DNA of 64,000 bases from Hyphomicrobium sp. MC1 (GTDB lineage: Bacteria > Pseudomonadota > Alphaproteobacteria > Rhizobiales > Hyphomicrobiaceae), in the NCBI RefSeq assembly GCF_000253295.1, contig NC_015717.1, forward strand, positions 2,232,001 through 2,296,000. The letters are read 5' to 3'. Shown here piece by piece: positions 59,394 through 64,000 of the stretch. The translations under genes and the position numbers were made by a program. The number at the start of each line of letters is the position of its first letter. The first letter of the stretch is position 1. The notes beneath the pieces are model-generated. The model saw nothing but the letters and a program-made list of their open reading frames with translations, had not been told where the DNA came from and made no database searches.

Positions 59394-59608
59394 TGGAGAA
59401 CCCCAAACTAACAGGCCCTCCAGCGGGTGCTTGAGGCACGCGCGGAGGGCCATGATGTGGTCTGAAGTGCCGTTTCCCGATTTCCCGGCCGGCGGTGCTG
59501 ATCCCGCGGCTCCCCGAATCGAATTTGCCAACACGTATGCCGAGAGCTTGGCATCGCATGGTTAATGCTGGCTTAATGCCGCGGTACTGATACCGCTCAG
59601 ATTCAAGG
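59394..59608. other. Intergenic stretch with a hairpin behind nadK
   Basis: Together with the palindromes it forms a 307-base gap. A stem GGCCCTCC (59414-59421) / GGAGGGCC (59444-59451) encloses a 22-base loop and is followed by ATGATGTGGTCTGAAG. Reading frames here are short and unrecognised. A small RNA or leader is possible. Confidence 0.35.
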
Positions 59609-60184
59609 TCAGTCCGGCCAATGCTTGACGATGGCTTCGAGCTTGGGGCGGTCGCGTTCCTCGGGCTTCTCCATCGGCGTGCCGACATAGATGAAACCAG
59701 CGATTTTCTCATGCTCCGTCAGGCCGAAGGCTTCGCGGACCGTGGGGCTGTAGGCGATCCACTCGCTGAGCCAGGAGGTGCCGAAGCCAAGCGCATTGGC
59801 CGCCAAGCAAAGATTGAAGCAGAGCGCGCCGACCGACAGCACCTGCTCCCACTCCGGCGCACCGGGACGCGGCTTCACCGATGAAATGACCGCTATGACC
59901 ATGGGCGAGCGCATGAATCTGGCCCGCTCCATGTCGAGACGGACATGCGATGGCGGCTCGCGCTCTTCCTTTTCGCAGGCCTTAGCGAAGATTTCCCCAG
60001 CCGACGCGCGCGCATCGCCCTCAAAAACGATGAAACGCCAGGGCGAAAGCTTTTTATGATCAGGAACGCGTGTCCCGACCGTCAGAATCTTGTTGAGTTC
60101 TTCGGCCGTTGGGGCGGGTGCGGCGAGCCGGTCGGGCTTGACCGAACGTCTTGCCGCAAGAAATTCAAAAAATGCGGTATTCAT
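59609..60184 (-). CDS. Nitroreductase-family flavoprotein
   Basis: 191 residues: EFLAARRSVKPDRLAAPAPT, RVPDHKKLSPWRFIVFEGD, SVGALCFNLCLAANALGFGT, IYVGTPMEKPEERDRPKLEA. FMN-binding reductase fold of the YdjA/nitroreductase type. Substrate unknown. ATG at 60184 gives the standard N-terminus. Confidence 0.9.
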   Translation of the reverse strand: MNTAFFEFLAARRSVKPDRLAAPAPTAEELNKILTVGTRVPDHKKLSPWRFIVFEGDARASAGEIFAKACEKEEREPPSHVRLDMERARFMRSPMVIAVISSVKPRPGAPEWEQVLSVGALCFNLCLAANALGFGTSWLSEWIAYSPTVREAFGLTEHEKIAGFIYVGTPMEKPEERDRPKLEAIVKHWPD

Positions 60185-60298
60185 GGGTTGTTCCGTACCT
60201 TTGCGTGCCCGTCTCGCTATACGAGGCGTCGGGCTGTTACAAGCCACCCGTTACAGTCAGAGTCGGGATAAGGATCGAAGCGCTAAGGTGGTGGGGGA

Positions 60299-62242
60299 AT
60301 GATGCGGCTGAAAATATCGAGGATCGTCGCACCGCTCGTGGCGGTTGCCGTGCTGGCCGCCGTCGGCCTCGCGGCGACGCGACCCGCTCTGAGCGCCGAT
60401 GCGCCGACCGCCATGCTGATCGTCGACGGATCGGGCTCGATGTGGGGCCGGCTGGCGCCTGCCAACCGGCCGAAGATCGACGTCGTGCGTGACAAGCTCG
60501 GCGCGCTTCTGACCGAGCCCTCGTCCACCCGCGTCGGCCTCATCTCGTTCGGACATCGCCGCCGCGGTGATTGCAACGACGTGGAGATGATTGCGGGTCC
60601 CGACAGCCCGCGTCAGAGCGTTCTCGATCCGCTCTCAAAGCTCAGCCCGAGAGGGCCAGGCCCGGTGACGGCGGCATTGCGCATGGCGGCGGACGCTATT
60701 GGTTCCTCACGGCCGGCGCAGATCGTTATCGTCGGCGACAATGCCGACAACTGCCGCCAGGATTCCTGCGCCGCTGCGCGCGCCATCGCGAAGTCGTCGC
60801 CCGGTGTCGTCATTCAGGTGATCGGCATCGGACTTTCCGCGAACGAACGCCCGCGCATGGCGTGCATGGCAGAGGCGACGGGCGGCCGCTTCTACGACAT
60901 CGCAGATTCCAACGGACTCGATGCCGCCATCGAAGAAGCCGTGAAGCTCGCGGTTCTGTCGCCGTCCGACGTTGCAGGCGGGGAAGCCAAATCGGTGGCA
61001 CCGAAAGCACCGCCGCCGCCCGCCGGAGCATCGCTACGTGCCTCGGCGGCATTGGCTGAAGGCCGCCCTCTCATTACAGCGCCGCTGACGTGGCGGATCT
61101 ACAAAGCCGGGGGCGCGAAAGCGCTCGGCCAAGGCGTCGGCAAAGACATTTCAGCCAAGCTGCCGGCTGGTGATTACGACATCGAAGCCGAGCTTGGCGG
61201 CGTCAAGGCCCGGCACACGATCACGATTGCCGACGGCGAAGCACAGAGCATCATCGTCTCGCTCAACGCTGCGCATCTCCTCGCGCGCGCTGTGGCCAGC
61301 AAGAACGGACCACCCTCGCCCACCGCGACCTTGAGCGTGTCATCGAACGGCCAGCCTGTTGCCTTGAAGCGTGGCGATACGGTCGATCTCTATCTGCAGC
61401 CTGCCGAATATGGCGTGACGGCCGTCGATGGCGCGGCGCGTTCATCGCAGACGATCAATCTCGCTGCGGGAGACGACAAACGGCTCGATGTCGCGCTCTC
61501 GACTGGACGCCTCGACCTGTCGGCAACCGGCGCGAACGGCGGGGCGATCCAAGACGTGCTCTACACGGTCGAGACCGACGATCCGGAAAGTCCTGACGGC
61601 CGTCGCGAAGTGGCGCGGTCGCGCAGCCCGCAGGCGAGTTTCGTTCTGCCCGAGGGCACCTACTACATCGGGGCCAATTCCGGCAACGGCCTCACCAGCA
61701 AACGCGTCGCCATCGGCGCCGGGCAGACGGTCACGGAGACGCTTGCGATTGCTCTCGTGCCGGTCAAGATCACGGCGCTCGTTGCAGGTGTACCGGCCAA
61801 GCCCGACGACAACATTTTCTATCGTGTCGACCGCATCGACGGCGACCGCGTCAGCATTGCACGCGCCATCGGCCCGGCGCTTGACCTCAGTTTATCTCCG
61901 GGGCGCTACCGGATCAGCGCTTCGCTTGCGACCGCACACCTGTCGGCCTCGAAGGAAGTGACGCTCGACGCAGGCAAGCCTGCAAAAGCCGTCATCGATA
62001 TCGCGTCGGGACAGGTCAACTTCGTGCCGACAGCCGCCGCGGTACCCGCGTTCGGCGATTTGACCTGGGAAGTCGCCAATGAAAACGGCATGCCGATCTG
62101 GCGCGCGACCGGTACGCAGGCGACCGCAATCCTGGCACCGGGAAAATATACCGTGCGCTTCGATGCGCGTAACAGTCATGGACAGGCTGCGTTCGAGGTT
62201 CGAGCGGGCCAAAGCCAGAAGCTTGAGATTGGACCCGGATGA
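60299..62242 (+). CDS. Exported VWA-domain protein with beta-sandwich repeats
   Basis: 647 residues. Signal peptide, then a von Willebrand A domain with MIDAS DGSGSM (AMLIVDGSGSMWGRLAPANR) and later DNADNCRQDSC; from about residue 260 a series of beta-sandwich modules with a recurring L.PGxYxV/I pattern (KLPAGDYDIEAELGGVKARH, PGRYRISASLATAHLSASKE, LAPGKYTVRFDARNSHGQAA). Exported, probably periplasmic or surface. ATG-ATG start with GGGGGA upstream. Overlaps the next gene by 4 bases. Confidence 0.78.
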   Translation: MMRLKISRIVAPLVAVAVLAAVGLAATRPALSADAPTAMLIVDGSGSMWGRLAPANRPKIDVVRDKLGALLTEPSSTRVGLISFGHRRRGDCNDVEMIAGPDSPRQSVLDPLSKLSPRGPGPVTAALRMAADAIGSSRPAQIVIVGDNADNCRQDSCAAARAIAKSSPGVVIQVIGIGLSANERPRMACMAEATGGRFYDIADSNGLDAAIEEAVKLAVLSPSDVAGGEAKSVAPKAPPPPAGASLRASAALAEGRPLITAPLTWRIYKAGGAKALGQGVGKDISAKLPAGDYDIEAELGGVKARHTITIADGEAQSIIVSLNAAHLLARAVASKNGPPSPTATLSVSSNGQPVALKRGDTVDLYLQPAEYGVTAVDGAARSSQTINLAAGDDKRLDVALSTGRLDLSATGANGGAIQDVLYTVETDDPESPDGRREVARSRSPQASFVLPEGTYYIGANSGNGLTSKRVAIGAGQTVTETLAIALVPVKITALVAGVPAKPDDNIFYRVDRIDGDRVSIARAIGPALDLSLSPGRYRISASLATAHLSASKEVTLDAGKPAKAVIDIASGQVNFVPTAAAVPAFGDLTWEVANENGMPIWRATGTQATAILAPGKYTVRFDARNSHGQAAFEVRAGQSQKLEIGPG

Positions 62243-63312
62243 CCGAAGCGTTGCGTAGTCTAAACCTATTATCGCTGCGCCAGCGGTTGCGCTCCGTCGC
62301 TGTGCTCGTGCTGGCGGCAATGGCGTTGTCGTTCGTCGCGGCGACGGCATCGTTCGCGCAGGAGCCCGTTCCGGACGGCCCAGCGCCTGCGCCCTGGGGA
62401 CCGGTCGGCGGCAAACGGCAAAACACAACGACGGTTGAGCGCGGCAAGACGAAAGGCGGCGTCCGGCTCGTTGCGTTGCTGACGGGAGACGGCCAGCAGA
62501 TCGAGCAAGGTCTCATCTGGCGGGTTTTTCGAACCGTGCCGCGGTCGAACAAGTCGAAACTGGTGTTGGAATCCCGCGAAGCCAGCCCGCTGGTGAAGCT
62601 TCCACCCGGTGAATACACCGTCAACGCCGCCTTCGGGCGAGCGAACCTGACGCGAAAAATCGTCATCAAGCCGGATGGGCCGCCATTCGAGCCGTTCGTG
62701 CTGAATGCGGGTGGACTTCGCGTCGCGGCGATGATCGGCGGCAAGCCAGCGCCGCCCGGCGCGGTCTCGTATTCAATCTACACCGATGATCGCGACGAGT
62801 TCGAAGGCAATTCTGCGGTTATCACCGGCGCCAAACCGAACCTGATCATTCGCCTCAATTCCGGCATCTACCGGATCGTCTCGATTTACGGCGACGCCAA
62901 CGCCAAGATCGAGGCGGACGTGACCGTCGAAGCGGGCAAGCTGACGGAGACGACAGTAACGCACACAGGCGGCAAGGCGACGTTCAAGCTCGTCACGCGG
63001 GCGGGCGGCGAAGCGGTGCCCGACACGCGTTGGACGATCCAGACGACGGAAGGCGATACCGTGAAAGAGAGCGTCGGCGCACTGCCGACGCATGTGCTGG
63101 CGCCTGGGAAATACCTAGTGACAGCATCTTCGGGCGGCCGTCTCTACCAGAACTCGTTCGAGATCAAGGACGGCGACAACATCAGCGTCGAAGTGCTGAT
63201 GGCCAGCGCGACCGACGACAACAGCAATCGGGTGTCGAGCGGCGCGACGACGATCGCTCCAACAATCGCCCCAACGTCCGGCGGCATGCCGATGGATTTC
63301 AGAAATCCGTAA
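62239..63312 (+). CDS. Exported protein with the same beta-sandwich repeats, partner of the VWA protein
   Basis: 357 residues. Signal peptide (about 20-41, to SFAQ), then at least three repeats of the module seen in the VWA protein: LVKLPPGEYTVNAAFGRANL, LIIRLNSGIYRIVSIYGDAN, HVLAPGKYLVTASSGGRLYQ. A Thr/Ser/Pro-rich C-terminus follows. The start overlaps the VWA gene stop, so the two are co-translated and probably form a complex or paralogous pair. Confidence 0.72.
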   Translation: MTEALRSLNLLSLRQRLRSVAVLVLAAMALSFVAATASFAQEPVPDGPAPAPWGPVGGKRQNTTTVERGKTKGGVRLVALLTGDGQQIEQGLIWRVFRTVPRSNKSKLVLESREASPLVKLPPGEYTVNAAFGRANLTRKIVIKPDGPPFEPFVLNAGGLRVAAMIGGKPAPPGAVSYSIYTDDRDEFEGNSAVITGAKPNLIIRLNSGIYRIVSIYGDANAKIEADVTVEAGKLTETTVTHTGGKATFKLVTRAGGEAVPDTRWTIQTTEGDTVKESVGALPTHVLAPGKYLVTASSGGRLYQNSFEIKDGDNISVEVLMASATDDNSNRVSSGATTIAPTIAPTSGGMPMDFRNP

Positions 63313-63886
63313 GGACCCAATCGGTCGGACAGCCGTTATCGCGCATGCGCTTTTCGATCTGCGCATGTTGCGCGGTATCACCGCCTTCGAGGCAGGCTGT
63401 GCGCGCCAACTGCCATTGCTCGCAAGCGCTCGTGAGATCGCCCGCTTCGTGCGCTGCTTCACCCAGCGCCAGGCGCGCTGCGGCGTGAGCCGAATGTGGG
63501 CCGTGAAGCGCGCCATTCCCGGCGGCTGAGCGAAGCGCTTCCATCCGTGCACTCTGATCGCCTGCGCGGGCGTAAGCGGCGGCGAGATCGAGATAAAGTC
63601 CGGCAAGCGCCGTCTTTTCACCGTGGGCAGCCGCACTGTCGATTTTCGCTGCAATCGTCTCGGCGGTTTCGAGTGGCTTCTGCAAAGGCGGTGCTGCGGC
63701 TTCCGGCGACGGCTGCGCAACGGCGTGGAAAGGCTCGACGAGGCTATCCGAAGACGCTGGCAGAGCCCCGCGGCGATAACGCCGGGATGACCGCCACAGA
63801 TAGAGGAGCATCAGGATGACGGCGACCGGGATCGCAAAGACGATCAGTTCAAGCAACATGTGATACGTCGCTGGGATTCCCATCAC
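63299..63886 (-). CDS. Membrane-anchored TPR-like protein
   Basis: 195 residues. One N-terminal membrane helix (about 9-31, LLELIVFAIPVAVILMLLYL), an Ala/Pro-rich linker, then helical repeats resembling TPRs (LYLDLAAAYARAGDQSARME; AHAAARLALGEAAHEAGDLT; ACEQWQLARTACLEGGDTAQ). Convergent with the VWA-partner gene, overlapping it by 14 bases. Function unknown. Confidence 0.6.
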   Translation of the reverse strand: MMGIPATYHMLLELIVFAIPVAVILMLLYLWRSSRRYRRGALPASSDSLVEPFHAVAQPSPEAAAPPLQKPLETAETIAAKIDSAAAHGEKTALAGLYLDLAAAYARAGDQSARMEALRSAAGNGALHGPHSAHAAARLALGEAAHEAGDLTSACEQWQLARTACLEGGDTAQHAQIEKRMRDNGCPTDWVLTDF

Positions 63887-63936
63887 CCTTCCCCATCGTC
63901 ACGCCCGCTGCCGCAATTCCCCCTGCGGCGAAACTA

Positions 63937-64000
63937 TCAGCGGAACGGCGCCGAGTACATGAGACCGCCCTTGCTCCACAAGTTGTTGAGGCCGCGATCG
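63937..64000 (-). CDS. C-terminal end of a gene continuing past the window
   Basis: The frame on the minus strand from the window edge reads RGLNNLWSKGGLMYSAPFR and stop. Too short to name. It lies 50 bases from the start of the TPR-like gene and reads toward it, so the two may be in one operon. Confidence 0.4.
   Translation of the reverse strand, partial: DRGLNNLWSKGGLMYSAPFR

Noticed and set aside
59359..59565. 68-codon frame behind nadK
   Set aside because: It begins inside a palindromic element and has no family or ribosome-binding site; treated as non-coding.

Overview
The window is chromosomal DNA of a GC-rich alphaproteobacterium, most likely of the order Hyphomicrobiales (Rhizobiales). 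This is inferred from gene content and order: cytochrome c maturation genes (ccmIEFH/cycHJKL) followed by degP, a two-component pair and glnE; a feuN-feuP-feuQ-like operon; a MucR/Ros regulator; DUF1491, DUF5330 and DUF6456 genes; and a gene transfer agent (GTA)-type cluster in the same order as Rhodobacter capsulatus g1-g15. No tRNA, rRNA, CRISPR array, integrase or transposase was found.

Layout. 0-18.7 kb is housekeeping: the end of pepN, a degenerate histidine kinase-like protein, an ECF sigma/anti-sigma/periplasmic sensor operon, glnE, a kinase/regulator pair, degP, ccmH-ccmF-ccmE-ccmI, a glycine-zipper lipoprotein and feuQ-feuP-feuN. 18.7-40 kb is the GTA-like cluster, read on the minus strand from small and large terminase (39.9-38.0 kb) through portal, prohead protease, capsid, head-tail joining, tail tube, chaperones, tape measure, hub and host-specificity protein to an endolysin-holin fusion. 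40.2-64 kb is again housekeeping: sufE-like, peptidoglycan-binding proteins, a class A penicillin-binding protein, a DnaA-C-like regulator, mucR, an S9 oligopeptidase, cytochrome P460, a pentapeptide-repeat protein, cutA, nadK, a nitroreductase and a VWA-protein pair.

The outstanding feature is at 32.2-36.6 kb, where portal is normally followed directly by protease. The portal ends in an added linker and a C-terminal domain that looks like a polymorphic toxin tip, overlapped by a small immunity-like gene. Behind it are five more copies of the portal's own 3' end. Each is fused to, or is a remnant of, another tip, and most are followed by a different immunity-like gene: a ParB/'QGNTR'-type tip, an RNase A-like CdiA-CT-type tip with no start codon, a second QGNTR-type tip broken by a stop codon at the motif, a truncated tip, and a remnant. 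This is the architecture of Rhs/CdiA orphan-tip arrays, built here onto a GTA portal gene. It would allow tip switching by recombination and could load toxins into particles or act as an addiction device.

A second unusual feature is a family of about 40-bp palindromes with a constant core and pair-wise changing outer stems. At least 18 copies crowd the GTA cluster and two more lie at 59.3 kb. Several are inserted in frame in the terminase and portal genes, as Rickettsia palindromic elements are. A separate 90-bp bipartite palindromic repeat occurs five times. Function of the array, mobility of the palindromes and activity of the GTA are inferences from sequence alone.
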